Of a DNA stretch of 64,000 nucleotides, positions 8,709 to 17,437 are shown in pieces (position 1 is the first letter of the stretch; each line of letters starts with the position of its first letter). The position numbers and the translations under genes are program-made. Origin of the DNA: CAVXFS01 sp963761115 (lineage in GTDB: Bacteria; Pseudomonadota; Gammaproteobacteria; Burkholderiales; Gallionellaceae); assembly GCA_963761115.1 (NCBI GenBank), contig CAVXFS010000005.1:744001-808000 (forward strand), read 5' to 3'. The notes under the pieces were generated by a model. The model had not been told where the DNA came from and ran no database searches. It was given only the letters and a program-made list of their open reading frames with translations.

Positions 8709-11012
8709 ATGATCCATGCACAGATCAGAGTATCAGGGCAAGTACAGGGCGTAGGGTTCCGGCCTTTCGTGTTCAAGCTTGCACATGAACTCGGCCTGGC
8801 GGGCTGGGTGCGCAACGATAGCGCGGGTGTGGAAATTGCCGTCGAAGGTGAACATCCGCAGGTGATGCGCTTGATCGAGCGCTTGCAAAGCGAACCGCCT
8901 GTGCTGGCGCGGGTGGAAAAAGTCACGCACGATCTGGCCCAGGTCGCCACGGGTTTGCAAGGTTTCACCATTGCGCAGAGCGGGATGGGCAAGGTACTGA
9001 CCGGCGTAGCGCCCGACATGGCGATCTGCCCGGATTGCATGGCGGAATTGTTCGACCCCGCCGACCGGCGCTACCGTCATCCCTTCATCAACTGCATCCA
9101 CTGCGGCCCGCGCTACACCCTGACCGCGCGGCTGCCCTATGATCGCGCCAATACCAGCATGGCGAAATTCGAGCAGTGTCCGGCTTGCCGGAACGAATAC
9201 GACACGCCCACGACACGTCGCTTCCATGCTCAGCCGAACGCCTGTCCCGAGTGCGGACCGCGTCTTAAGCTGTTCGACGGGCAGTGGCAACAGGTCGCTA
9301 CGGCTGATGCCGTTGCCGCAACCGCCGAGCGCATCCGCGCCGGGCAGATCGTTGCCGTAAAAGGCCTGGGAGGGTTTCATCTGGTGTGCGATGCGCATAA
9401 TGCCGAGGCCGTGGCCAGATTGCGCAGCGGCAAACAGCGCGAACAAAAGCCGTTTGCGGTGATGGTGCTGAATACGGATTCCGCCCGGCATTTCGCACGA
9501 TTATGCCAGCAGGAAGAAGACCTGCTGGAGACGGGCGAACGTCCCATCGTATTGTTGCGTCAATCCCCGGCTTGCGCGGCGGAATTGCCCGGCATCGCGC
9601 CCGGCTTGTCCAGCATCGGCCTGATGTTGCCTTATGCGCCGCTGCAATATCTGCTGTTCCATGAATTGCTCGGCAAGCCCGGGGGTGCCGACTGGTTGCT
9701 TCAGGCGACACCGCTGGCTTTGGTGATGACCAGCGCCAATCCCGGTGGCGAGCCGCTGGTAAAGGACGACGCCGAAGCGCGGGAGTTGCTTTCCGGGTTG
9801 GCCGATGCCTTTCTGACGCACGACCGCGACATCCTGCATCGCTGCGACGACAGCGTGATGAAGTGGCAAAATGATGCGCCTGCGTTCATTCGCCGCGCCC
9901 GCGGCCATACGCCGCGCCGGATCACATTGCCCATTTCAGGCCCGTCGATACTGGCTTGCGGGGCATGGCTGAAAAACACCGTGTGCCTGACCCGAGGCAA
10001 TGAAGCATTCGTCTCGCAGCATATCGGCGACCTCGACCATGCCGGCTCCCGGCAGATGCTGGAAGAGACGGTTGCCTACCTGTGCGACATCCTCGACGTG
10101 CAACCACAGGCCGTCGCGCACGATTTGCACCCGGATTTTTACAGCACGCAGTTCGCGCATGCCTATGCCGGGAAACATGGCTTGCCGCTCATCGCCGTAC
10201 AACATCACCACGCGCATATTGCCGCTATCTGTGCAGAGCATGGCATCACTGAACCGGTGCTCGGCCTGGCGCTGGATGGTGTCGGTCTGGGCACGGACGG
10301 CAGTGCGTGGGGCGGCGAGTTGTTGCGCGTGGATGATGCGGCCTTTCAACGACTCTGCCATCTTGCGCCGTTGACCATGCCCGGCGGCGACCGTGCCGCG
10401 CGCGAACCCTGGCGCATGGCGGCAGCGGTGTTGTTCGACATGCAGCGCGGCGACGAGATCGTGCGCCGCTTCTCTGGCCAGGAAGGCGCCGCAATCGTGG
10501 CCGGCATGCTACGGCGCCGGTTGAATTGCGTGGCCACCACCAGCATGGGGCGCTGCTTCGATGCAGCAGCGGGCTTGTTGGGCGTGAGCGAGATACAGGG
10601 CTATGAAGGTCAGGCTGCGATGTTGCTGGAGGGCCTGGCCGACAGGCACGGCAGGGTCGAGGCGCTCGCAGGTGGATACAGGATCACTACCGATGGCGTG
10701 CTGGATCTTTTTGCATTGCTGGCCGAGTTGGCCGACTGCAAGGATGCCGCTTACGGCGCGGCCCTGTTCCATGCCACCGTCGCCGCCGGTTTGGGCGAGT
10801 GGGTGCGGCGCGCGGCGGCCGAATCCTGTATTGCTGATATCGCCCTGGGCGGCGGTTGCTTCCTGAATGATATTCTGGCGCAAACACTATCTGAACTGTT
10901 GTCGGCGCATGGCTTGCGCGTGCTGACTGCGCAACAGTTGCCCGTCAACGATGGCGCGATCTCATTCGGGCAAGCCTTTGTCGCGCTGCAACAATTCAAT
11001 CAAGGAGCCTGA
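8709..11012 (+). CDS. hypF: Carbamoyltransferase HypF
   Basis: 767 residues, full length. Domains in order: an acylphosphatase domain (QVQGVGFRPFVFKLA, residues ~10-90), two C4 zinc fingers (CPDC...CIHC and CPAC...CPEC, ~105-190), a YrdC/Sua5-like adenylation domain (~200-380), and a Kae1-like carbamoyltransferase domain with the HDLHPDFYST metal region. HypF activates carbamoyl phosphate and transfers the carbamoyl group to the C-terminal cysteine of HypE, the source of the cyanide ligands of the NiFe site. It starts 15 bases after hypB. Confidence 0.96.
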   Translation: MIHAQIRVSGQVQGVGFRPFVFKLAHELGLAGWVRNDSAGVEIAVEGEHPQVMRLIERLQSEPPVLARVEKVTHDLAQVATGLQGFTIAQSGMGKVLTGVAPDMAICPDCMAELFDPADRRYRHPFINCIHCGPRYTLTARLPYDRANTSMAKFEQCPACRNEYDTPTTRRFHAQPNACPECGPRLKLFDGQWQQVATADAVAATAERIRAGQIVAVKGLGGFHLVCDAHNAEAVARLRSGKQREQKPFAVMVLNTDSARHFARLCQQEEDLLETGERPIVLLRQSPACAAELPGIAPGLSSIGLMLPYAPLQYLLFHELLGKPGGADWLLQATPLALVMTSANPGGEPLVKDDAEARELLSGLADAFLTHDRDILHRCDDSVMKWQNDAPAFIRRARGHTPRRITLPISGPSILACGAWLKNTVCLTRGNEAFVSQHIGDLDHAGSRQMLEETVAYLCDILDVQPQAVAHDLHPDFYSTQFAHAYAGKHGLPLIAVQHHHAHIAAICAEHGITEPVLGLALDGVGLGTDGSAWGGELLRVDDAAFQRLCHLAPLTMPGGDRAAREPWRMAAAVLFDMQRGDEIVRRFSGQEGAAIVAGMLRRRLNCVATTSMGRCFDAAAGLLGVSEIQGYEGQAAMLLEGLADRHGRVEALAGGYRITTDGVLDLFALLAELADCKDAAYGAALFHATVAAGLGEWVRRAAAESCIADIALGGGCFLNDILAQTLSELLSAHGLRVLTAQQLPVNDGAISFGQAFVALQQFNQGA

Positions 11013-11015
11013 ATC

Positions 11016-11270
11016 ATGTGCCTTGCCATACCCGCCCGCATCGAACAGTTGACGACTAAGGGCAATGCAATAGTCGATCTTGGTGGAATGCGCAAGGAGA
11101 TATCGCTGGCGCTGGTAGATGATGCCGTAGTCGGCGAGTACGTTATCGTTCACGTGGGTTATGCCTTGCAAAAGCTGAACCAGGAAGAGGCCGAGCGCAC
11201 GCTGGCGATGTTTGCCGAGATGGGCCGGCTGGATGAGTTGCGCGATGAACTGTCGGGGAATGCGGCATGA
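11016..11270 (+). CDS. hypC: Hydrogenase assembly chaperone HypC
   Basis: 84 residues starting MCLAIPARIE; the invariant Cys2 coordinates iron in the HypC-HypD complex and also contacts the immature large subunit. The VGEYVIVHVGYALQKL core is typical. It overlaps hypD by four bases (ATGA), so the two partners are made together. Confidence 0.96.
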   Translation: MCLAIPARIEQLTTKGNAIVDLGGMRKEISLALVDDAVVGEYVIVHVGYALQKLNQEEAERTLAMFAEMGRLDELRDELSGNAA

Positions 11271-12379
11271 AATACGTTGACGAATTCCGCGACGGTGAAT
11301 TGGCCAGAAATATTTCCGCCAACATTGCGTGCGAGGCTGACCCAAAGCGCACCTTCCGCTTGATGGAGTTTTGCGGCGGGCATACCCACGCCATCTCGCG
11401 CTACGGCATCGCCGACCTGTTGCCGGCCAACGTGCGCATGATCCACGGCCCCGGATGCCCGGTGTGTGTGCTGCCGATCGGTCGCCTGGATCAGGCGATC
11501 CGCCTGGCGCGCGATCATGACGTGATCCTGTGCACCTACGCAGACACCGTGCGCGTGCCGGCCTCGAATCATCTTTCGCTGATGCGCGCCAAGGCAGGCG
11601 GCGCGGATGTGCGCATGATCTATTCGACCCAGGACGCGCTGAAGATCGCGCGCGAAAATCCGGGGCGCGAAGTTGTATTCCTCGCTATCGGTTTCGAGAC
11701 CACCACGCCGCCTACAGCCGTGGCGATCAAGCAGGCCGCTGCCGAGGGATTGGGGAATTTCAGCATCCTGTGCGACCACGTGCTGACCCCCGCCGCGATG
11801 CACGCCATTTTGTCGGTTGAGGGCGGCGTGGAACTGGATGGTTTCGTCGGTCCGGCGCATGTCTCTACCGTCATCGGCAGCAAACCATACGAGCCGTTCG
11901 CCGACGATTATGGCAAGCCGGTAGTCATCGCCGGATTCGAACCCCTCGATGTGATGCAGGCCATCCTGATGCTGGTGCGCCAGATCAACGAAGGGCGCGC
12001 TGAAGTCGAGAATGAATTCACCCGTGCAGTAACGCGCGCAGGCAATCTCAAGGCACAGGAGTTGGTGGCGGAGGTGTTCGAATTGCGTGACGTGTTTGAG
12101 TGGCGCGGTCTCGGCAGCGTGCCCGACAGCGCGCTGAAGCTGCGCCCCAGGTACGCTGCGTTCGATGCGGAATTGAAATTCACTGTCGATTACGCGGCTG
12201 TTGCGGACAACAAGGCGTGCGAATGCGCGGCAATCCTGCGCGGGCAAAAACGCCCGCAGGAATGCAAGATCTTCGGCACGGTATGCACCCCGGACAATCC
12301 AGTCGGTTCCTGCATGGTATCGTCGGAAGGCGCATGTGCGGCGCATTACAGCTATGGACGGTTCAGGGAAACTGCCTGA
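11267..12379 (+). CDS. hypD: Hydrogenase iron-centre assembly protein HypD
   Basis: 370 residues. Conserved motifs include MEFCGGHTH (CGGHTH at 36-41), HGPGCPVC (GPGCPVC at 61-67) and the C-terminal cysteine cluster around CKIFGTVCTP...CMVSSEGAC that holds a 4Fe-4S cluster. HypD with HypC is the platform on which the Fe(CN)2CO group is built from the cyanide made by HypE/HypF. The stop overlaps the hypE start by one base. Confidence 0.96.
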   Translation: MKYVDEFRDGELARNISANIACEADPKRTFRLMEFCGGHTHAISRYGIADLLPANVRMIHGPGCPVCVLPIGRLDQAIRLARDHDVILCTYADTVRVPASNHLSLMRAKAGGADVRMIYSTQDALKIARENPGREVVFLAIGFETTTPPTAVAIKQAAAEGLGNFSILCDHVLTPAAMHAILSVEGGVELDGFVGPAHVSTVIGSKPYEPFADDYGKPVVIAGFEPLDVMQAILMLVRQINEGRAEVENEFTRAVTRAGNLKAQELVAEVFELRDVFEWRGLGSVPDSALKLRPRYAAFDAELKFTVDYAAVADNKACECAAILRGQKRPQECKIFGTVCTPDNPVGSCMVSSEGACAAHYSYGRFRETA

Positions 12380-13428
12380 TGAGTGCAGTCAAACCTGGTT
12401 ATTTTCGTCCGCTCGACCTGAACAACGGCCGGGTGGACATGTCGCATGGATCAGGTGGCCGCGCCATGGCGCAGCTCATTGCCGGGCTGTTCGCCGCCGC
12501 ATTCGACAACGAATATCTGGCACAGGGTAACGATGGCGCATTGCTGCCTGCAGCGAATGGACGTCTGGTGATGGCGACTGACAGCCATGTTGTTTCACCG
12601 CTTTTTTTTTCCGGCGGAGACATTGGTTCTCTGTCAGTGCACGGCACCATCAACGATGTCGCCGTGATGGGCGCCAGGCCGTTATATCTATCGGCTGCTT
12701 TCATACTCGAGGAAGGTTTTCCGCTGGCCGACCTGAAGCGCATCGTCGAGTCCATGGCGAGCGCCGCACGCGCAGCGGGCGTACCCATAGTCACAGGCGA
12801 CACCAAGGTGGTGGAGCAGGGCAAGGGCGACGGCGTGTTCATCACGACGACGGGCGTAGGTGTAGTGCGCGAGGGAGTAAACCTGTCCGGAGATCTGGCG
12901 CAGCCGGGCGACAGGATATTGTTGTCTGGAACTATCGGCGATCACGGCATGGCGATCCTGTCACAGCGCGAGGGCCTGACTTTTTCTGCGCCCATCGTTT
13001 CCGATACCGCCGCGCTGCATGAACTTGTTGCCGCCATGCTGGAAAGCGGGGCCAGGCTGCGTGTATTGCGCGACCCGACGCGAGGCGGACTGGCTACCTC
13101 GTTGAATGAAATCGCCATGCAGTCCGGTTTGGGCATGATGTTGCAGGAATCCGCGATCGCCGTGCATCAGCCGGTCGAAGCGGCCTGCGAATTCCTGGGG
13201 CTCGACCCGTTGTATGTAGCCAATGAAGGCAAGCTGATAGCGATCTGCGCGCCGGAAGATGCGCAGGGTCTGCTTGCCACGATGCGAGCGCATCCGCTGG
13301 CCTGCGACGCTTCGATCATCGGTGAAGTGACCGAGGACGCCCATTGCTTTGTGCAAATGACCACCAAACTGGGTGGTCGTCGTGTGGTTGATTGGCTGGC
13401 GGGCGAACAATTGCCGAGGATATGCTGA
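12379..13428 (+). CDS. hypE: Carbamoyl dehydratase HypE
   Basis: 349 residues of the PurM-like ATPase fold: MSHGSGGRAMAQL, then GDIGSLSVHGTINDVAVMGA and a GDTKVVEQGKGDGV block. The protein ends in PRIC; the terminal cysteine is carbamoylated by HypF and dehydrated to the thiocyanate that donates cyanide. The frame is open upstream, but the ATG at 12379 overlapping the hypD stop gives the family N terminus. Last gene of the hyp operon; it converges on mobB with 33 bases between them. Confidence 0.95.
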   Translation: MSAVKPGYFRPLDLNNGRVDMSHGSGGRAMAQLIAGLFAAAFDNEYLAQGNDGALLPAANGRLVMATDSHVVSPLFFSGGDIGSLSVHGTINDVAVMGARPLYLSAAFILEEGFPLADLKRIVESMASAARAAGVPIVTGDTKVVEQGKGDGVFITTTGVGVVREGVNLSGDLAQPGDRILLSGTIGDHGMAILSQREGLTFSAPIVSDTAALHELVAAMLESGARLRVLRDPTRGGLATSLNEIAMQSGLGMMLQESAIAVHQPVEAACEFLGLDPLYVANEGKLIAICAPEDAQGLLATMRAHPLACDASIIGEVTEDAHCFVQMTTKLGGRRVVDWLAGEQLPRIC

Positions 13429-13461
13429 TGACCAGGGTCTGCATGTCTGGCTGTTCAGGTT

Positions 13462-13956
13462 CTAGCCCAGGGAAAAATACTCCAGAACAAATTCAGCCAC
13501 TCGATCCGGCGAATCGATATCAAGCGAAGGGACAGGCAGCGTTTCCTCGAGGTCGGAGACGACGGCAATGATGTTGCCGTCGTCCGGATAGAGCATTGGA
13601 TGCCCGGTTTCGGCGCGGTGGATTTCCAGCTTGGGAATGCTGCTGAATTTGTATCCTTCCACCAGCACCAGGTCGCAAGGCGAAAGCCGCGCGCAGAGCT
13701 GGTCCAGGCCAGGTTCGCTTTCTTCGCGCAGTTCATGCATCAGCGCCCAGCGATGTGCGGAGGCGATCATCACTTCGTGCGCCCCGGCAGCACGATGGCG
13801 GAAGCTGTCCTTGCCGGGGCGGTCTATATCGAAATCGTGGTGGGCATGCTTGATCACCGAGACGCGCAAACCGCGTTGTCGCAGCAGCGGGATGACTTTC
13901 TCCAGCAGCGTGGTCTTGCCGCTGCCGGAGTAGCCGGCAAAGCCGAGTACGTTCAC
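13462..13956 (-). CDS. mobB: Molybdopterin-guanine dinucleotide biosynthesis GTPase MobB
   Basis: 164 residues with an N-terminal P-loop (GYSGSGKTT, residues 8-16), KHAHHDFDIDRPGKDSFRHRAAGA and LVEGYK, all typical of MobB. The protein assists MobA in attaching GMP to molybdopterin. It is the last gene of the minus-strand run that begins at dsrA, 23 bases after the exported protein. A molybdenum-cofactor gene here may reflect a molybdoenzyme elsewhere in the sulfur-oxidation pathway. That link is inference. Confidence 0.9.
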   Translation of the reverse strand: MNVLGFAGYSGSGKTTLLEKVIPLLRQRGLRVSVIKHAHHDFDIDRPGKDSFRHRAAGAHEVMIASAHRWALMHELREESEPGLDQLCARLSPCDLVLVEGYKFSSIPKLEIHRAETGHPMLYPDDGNIIAVVSDLEETLPVPSLDIDSPDRVAEFVLEYFSLG

Positions 13957-13979
13957 GCCAGATCGGCAATGGGCAAGGT

Positions 13980-14882
13980 TTACTTGCTCACGGTCTTCTG
14001 CAGCGCCTTGCGTATCGCTTCCGGTGCACTCATGATATTCATGAAACTGTGGCTGCCCATCATCGACAGGTCGGGGAAGTCGATGGCGATGCGGAAGCGT
14101 GCATACAGCGCCAGCACCTTGTTGCCGGAAACCAGCACTTCGTAGGGAAGATGGGCAGTGGATTTCACGTCATGGAAATCGATCTCGCTCATGATGTACT
14201 TGTCGTCCATATTCTTGTCTGCCTCGGTTTTCCCCTGCATCGCCACACCAAACACCGATTCCTTGCCGCCGGGGACGTCCACACGGTAGACCTTTGACAC
14301 GCCGAACTTGTTGGCGGCCAACCCTTGTTCGACGGCGTTGAGCGCTTCCTCATGGCTGCCATACTGGGCCAGTTCGCTCGGTTCGGTGAAGTATTCCATG
14401 CCGAACATGTAGTGATATTTGCGCGCCTGTGCGGCCGTCATCCCCTTGGCGCCGAATTCTTCCACCTTGCCCAGTGCGGTTTGGAGTTTTGCGGCGACAC
14501 CGTTGAGTTGGCCCTGCATGCGGTAAACATTGGCCATGTATACCGGATTGGTGTAACTGACCTGGATCTCGTCCTTCACCCTGGTAAGCGATACGCGCTG
14601 GATCGCGCCAAACCCGCCGTGCTCCGACTGGGCAGCGTTGTTCTTCAGTTCATCATTGGTAACCACCAGGATTTCTGCATCGGCATAAGGAGCGTAACTG
14701 CCGACGATGGTGAAGCCATTGGCCGTCAGCGCTGTCTTGACCGCCTCGACCTTGTCCGCCAGTACGCCCGGGCCTTTGGAACCGAGAATGAATGGCTTGA
14801 GCAACACATCATCGGCCATTGCCTGTGCCGAGCCCAGCAACATCAGTACGGCGAGAAACACGATTCTGGTTAATGCTTTCAT
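13980..14882 (-). CDS. Exported protein of unknown function in the dsr tail
   Basis: 300 residues with a clear signal peptide (residues 1-23, cut after AMA). The mature part is soluble and predicted periplasmic. I do not recognise it with confidence. The first half (VKTALTANGFTIVGSYAPYADAEILVVTNDEL, then VSYTNPVYMANVYRM) weakly resembles DUF302-like domains. No cysteines or heme motifs are present in the mature part, so a redox role is unlikely. The start overlaps the end of cysG by four bases, placing it in the dsr-linked operon, where it may serve sulfur-compound handling or envelope binding. Confidence 0.65.
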   Translation of the reverse strand: MKALTRIVFLAVLMLLGSAQAMADDVLLKPFILGSKGPGVLADKVEAVKTALTANGFTIVGSYAPYADAEILVVTNDELKNNAAQSEHGGFGAIQRVSLTRVKDEIQVSYTNPVYMANVYRMQGQLNGVAAKLQTALGKVEEFGAKGMTAAQARKYHYMFGMEYFTEPSELAQYGSHEEALNAVEQGLAANKFGVSKVYRVDVPGGKESVFGVAMQGKTEADKNMDDKYIMSEIDFHDVKSTAHLPYEVLVSGNKVLALYARFRIAIDFPDLSMMGSHSFMNIMSAPEAIRKALQKTVSK

Positions 14883-16291
14883 GATATTTCCTCCCTTGAA
14901 ATGGCTTGATTGCCTGTGCCTTCTGTCTTGAACCAGGAAAGTTTCTCCCTCAGCGTCACCACGCCACCGACAATGATCAGCGTCGGGGCATGCAGTTCAG
15001 CTACTTCTGCCATTTGAGGCAGTGTGGCGAGCGTGCCGCATACCACGCGCTGGTTCTGCGTGGTGCCTTGTTGCACGATAGCGATCGGGGTCGTGGCAGG
15101 CAGTCCGTGCGCGATCAGTTGCGCGCACAGGATCTCCAGCCCGAGCAGTCCCATATACACCACCACGGTCTGCCGCGGCCGTGCCAGTTGTTCCCAGTCG
15201 AGGTTCATGCTGCCGTCCTTGAGGTGGCCGGTGACGAAGATGCAGGACTGTGCATGGTCGCGGTGGGTGAGCGGGATGCCGGCATAGGACGCGACGCCGG
15301 AAGCGGCGGTGATGCCGGGCACGACCTGGAACGGGATGTTGTGCGCAGCCAGCGTCTCGATCTCCTCGCCGCCGCGCCCGAAGATGAACGGGTCGCCGCC
15401 CTTCAGGCGCAGCACTCGCTTGCCTTCCCTGGCCAGGCGCACCAGCAGTTCATTGATCTCTTCCTGGCGCATCGTGTGATGCGCGCGCTTTTTGCCGACA
15501 TAGATGCGTTCCGCATCGCGGCGCGTCATGTCGACGATGGGCTTCGCCACCAGGTTGTCGTACACCACCACGTCGGCTTTTTGCATCAGGCGCAGCGCGC
15601 GGAAGGTGAGCAGGTCGGGATCGCCGGGGCCGGCGCCGACCAGGTAGACCTCGCCACGCTGGATATTATCCTCGTCCGCCAGCATCTGCTGCAGCATGGC
15701 CTCGGCGCTGGCCTCGTCGCCGGTCAGCACCTTTTCCGCAACGATGCCTTCCAGCGCGTTCTCCCAGAAGATGCGGCGCTTGGCCGGGTTGGTGACGCGC
15801 TGCTTGACCTGTTCGCGGAAGCGCTCGGCGAAGCCGGCGAGGCGGCTGTAGCCCTGCGGGATCATGGTCTCCAGTTTGCCGCGCAGCATGCGCGTGAGCA
15901 CCGGCGAAGCGCCGCCGCTGGAGAATGCGATCATCATTGGCGAGCGGTCGAGGATGGCGGGCGAGATGAAGCTGCACAGTTCGGGATCGTCCACCACATT
16001 CACCGGTATGTTGCGTGCCTGCGCCAGTTCCGAGACCTGCTTGTTCACGCTGCGGTCATTGGTGGCCGCGATGACCAGCGTCGCGCCATCGAGGTGCTGC
16101 GCATCGAAGCGTGCGACGATAGATTCGACATTGGGCAGTGCCGCCAATTTCGCTTCGATCTTCGGTGCGACCACGCGAACCTTCGCTCCCGCGTCCAGCA
16201 ATGTTCCTGCCTTGCGCGTCGCGACCGAACCGCCGCCGACCACCAGGCAGAGCTTGTTTTTCAGGTTGAAGAATATCGGCAGATAGTCCAT
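14879..16291 (-). CDS. cysG: Siroheme synthase CysG (trifunctional)
   Basis: 470 residues, full length. The N-terminal half is the NAD-dependent precorrin-2 dehydrogenase/ferrochelatase (LVVGGGSVATRKAGTLLDAG, then SSGGASPVLTRMLRGKLE). The C-terminal half is the uroporphyrinogen III methyltransferase (VYLVGAGPGDPDLLTFRAL, RLKGGDPFIFGRGGEE, VPGITAASGVASYAGIPLTHRD). Together they turn uroporphyrinogen III into siroheme. Its position in the dsr operon supplies the cofactor of DsrAB, with DsrN as the likely amidating enzyme. Followed directly by the exported protein. Confidence 0.95.
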   Translation of the reverse strand: MDYLPIFFNLKNKLCLVVGGGSVATRKAGTLLDAGAKVRVVAPKIEAKLAALPNVESIVARFDAQHLDGATLVIAATNDRSVNKQVSELAQARNIPVNVVDDPELCSFISPAILDRSPMMIAFSSGGASPVLTRMLRGKLETMIPQGYSRLAGFAERFREQVKQRVTNPAKRRIFWENALEGIVAEKVLTGDEASAEAMLQQMLADEDNIQRGEVYLVGAGPGDPDLLTFRALRLMQKADVVVYDNLVAKPIVDMTRRDAERIYVGKKRAHHTMRQEEINELLVRLAREGKRVLRLKGGDPFIFGRGGEEIETLAAHNIPFQVVPGITAASGVASYAGIPLTHRDHAQSCIFVTGHLKDGSMNLDWEQLARPRQTVVVYMGLLGLEILCAQLIAHGLPATTPIAIVQQGTTQNQRVVCGTLATLPQMAEVAELHAPTLIIVGGVVTLREKLSWFKTEGTGNQAISREEIS

Positions 16292-16353
16292 CGGTTAGCC
16301 TTGTCGAAAAAAAGTGCAGCGAGGGGAGGGAGAGCGCAGGTTCTGCGTGGCTA

Positions 16354-17340
16354 TCATTTGAACAACTCCTTGTTGCGTGATTCCCACAACCGCGCCGCCT
16401 GCGCTTCCGCATCCGCGATGCTGCCGGCGCGTCCCATCATGCGCAAGGCGATGGCGACGGTGCCGGTCACCGCCGCCTGCCCGTATTCATCTATGATATC
16501 GCCGCGCCACAGGTCGCGCAGGCGCGTCACGTCCATGATCTCGTCCTTCATGTGGCGGCTGCCGAACAGCGCCGGCCATTCCTCTTCCAGCATCTCGCCG
16601 GCGCGCACCATCTTGACCTTGCACGCGCTGTCCGGGTTCCTTTCCGCTTCGCCGCCTTCACCCTTGAATACCGCCATGTATTGCTCGCCCAGCAATGCGC
16701 TCGCCAGCTGGTGGGTGTCGTCGTAGCCGGGATGGAAGATGCCCATTATCGACGCGGTCGCGTTGAACGGGTTCAGCATGCGGATCACGGTGTGCACCGG
16801 GGAACGCAGGCCCAGGATAGATTTCAGTCCGAGTATGTGCTCCAGCTGCGGGCTCAGTACATGGATCGGCATATAGGAGAATTTCGACTCGGCGATCTGC
16901 CGCGCGGCATCTGCGACCGAGTTCGCCGGCGCGATGCCGAGCGCTGACAGCGCCTCGGGGACATAGATGCGGCCTGCGGTTCCTGCATCCACCCCGTGCA
17001 TCAGCACCGAAATGCCGTGGCCGGACAGCAGCAGGGCCGACAACAGGTACCAGGGCAACTGGCGGCGCTTGCCGGCATAGGTCGACCAGTCCAGGTCGAC
17101 CGACGGCAGCGGCTTGGGCAAGTCGAGCGTGGCGCGTGCTGCCAGCGTAAAACCGGCAACTTCCGCGTCGGTCTCTTCCTTGACGCGCATCAGCATCAGG
17201 AACGCACCCAGTTGTTCCGGTTCGGTCTGTCCGGTCAGGATCATGGTCATGGCCATCTCGGCCTCCTGTTGCGTCAGGTCGCGCGAGCCGCGCCGGCCCT
17301 TGCCGAGCATCTTTATGTATTGTGCGAATGGATGTTCCAT
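16354..17340 (-). CDS. TrpD2/YbiB-like glycosyltransferase family 3 protein
   Basis: 328 residues with the anthranilate phosphoribosyltransferase fold (glycosyl transferase family 3), most like the TrpD2/YbiB branch: an N-terminal helical domain (KMLGKGRRGSRDLTQQEA), then LMHGVDAGTAGRIYVPEALSALGI and an internal LRSPVHTVIRMLNPF segment. YbiB proteins bind nucleic acid and lack the tryptophan-pathway activity, so it should not be called trpD. It lies between dsrN and cysG in the same orientation, with 63 bases to cysG and 97 to dsrN. Its role in the sulfur cluster is unknown. Confidence 0.75.
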   Translation of the reverse strand: MEHPFAQYIKMLGKGRRGSRDLTQQEAEMAMTMILTGQTEPEQLGAFLMLMRVKEETDAEVAGFTLAARATLDLPKPLPSVDLDWSTYAGKRRQLPWYLLSALLLSGHGISVLMHGVDAGTAGRIYVPEALSALGIAPANSVADAARQIAESKFSYMPIHVLSPQLEHILGLKSILGLRSPVHTVIRMLNPFNATASIMGIFHPGYDDTHQLASALLGEQYMAVFKGEGGEAERNPDSACKVKMVRAGEMLEEEWPALFGSRHMKDEIMDVTRLRDLWRGDIIDEYGQAAVTGTVAIALRMMGRAGSIADAEAQAARLWESRNKELFK

Positions 17341-17437
17341 ATGTTCCGGGTTAAACGTGAAAGTGCGTATTGTTGCATGCTGCCGCCGATTCGTCGTACC
17401 CGAAATGACACGCGATACTGAATTATCCAGCAGGCAG

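Noticed and set aside
14906..16726. Very long plus-strand open frame opposite cysG
   Set aside because: Low-complexity His/Arg/Gln-rich translation; a shadow of cysG and the TrpD2-like gene in GC-rich DNA.
16354..17340. trpD, anthranilate phosphoribosyltransferase
   Set aside because: Sequence is nearer the TrpD2/YbiB branch and no tryptophan genes are linked.
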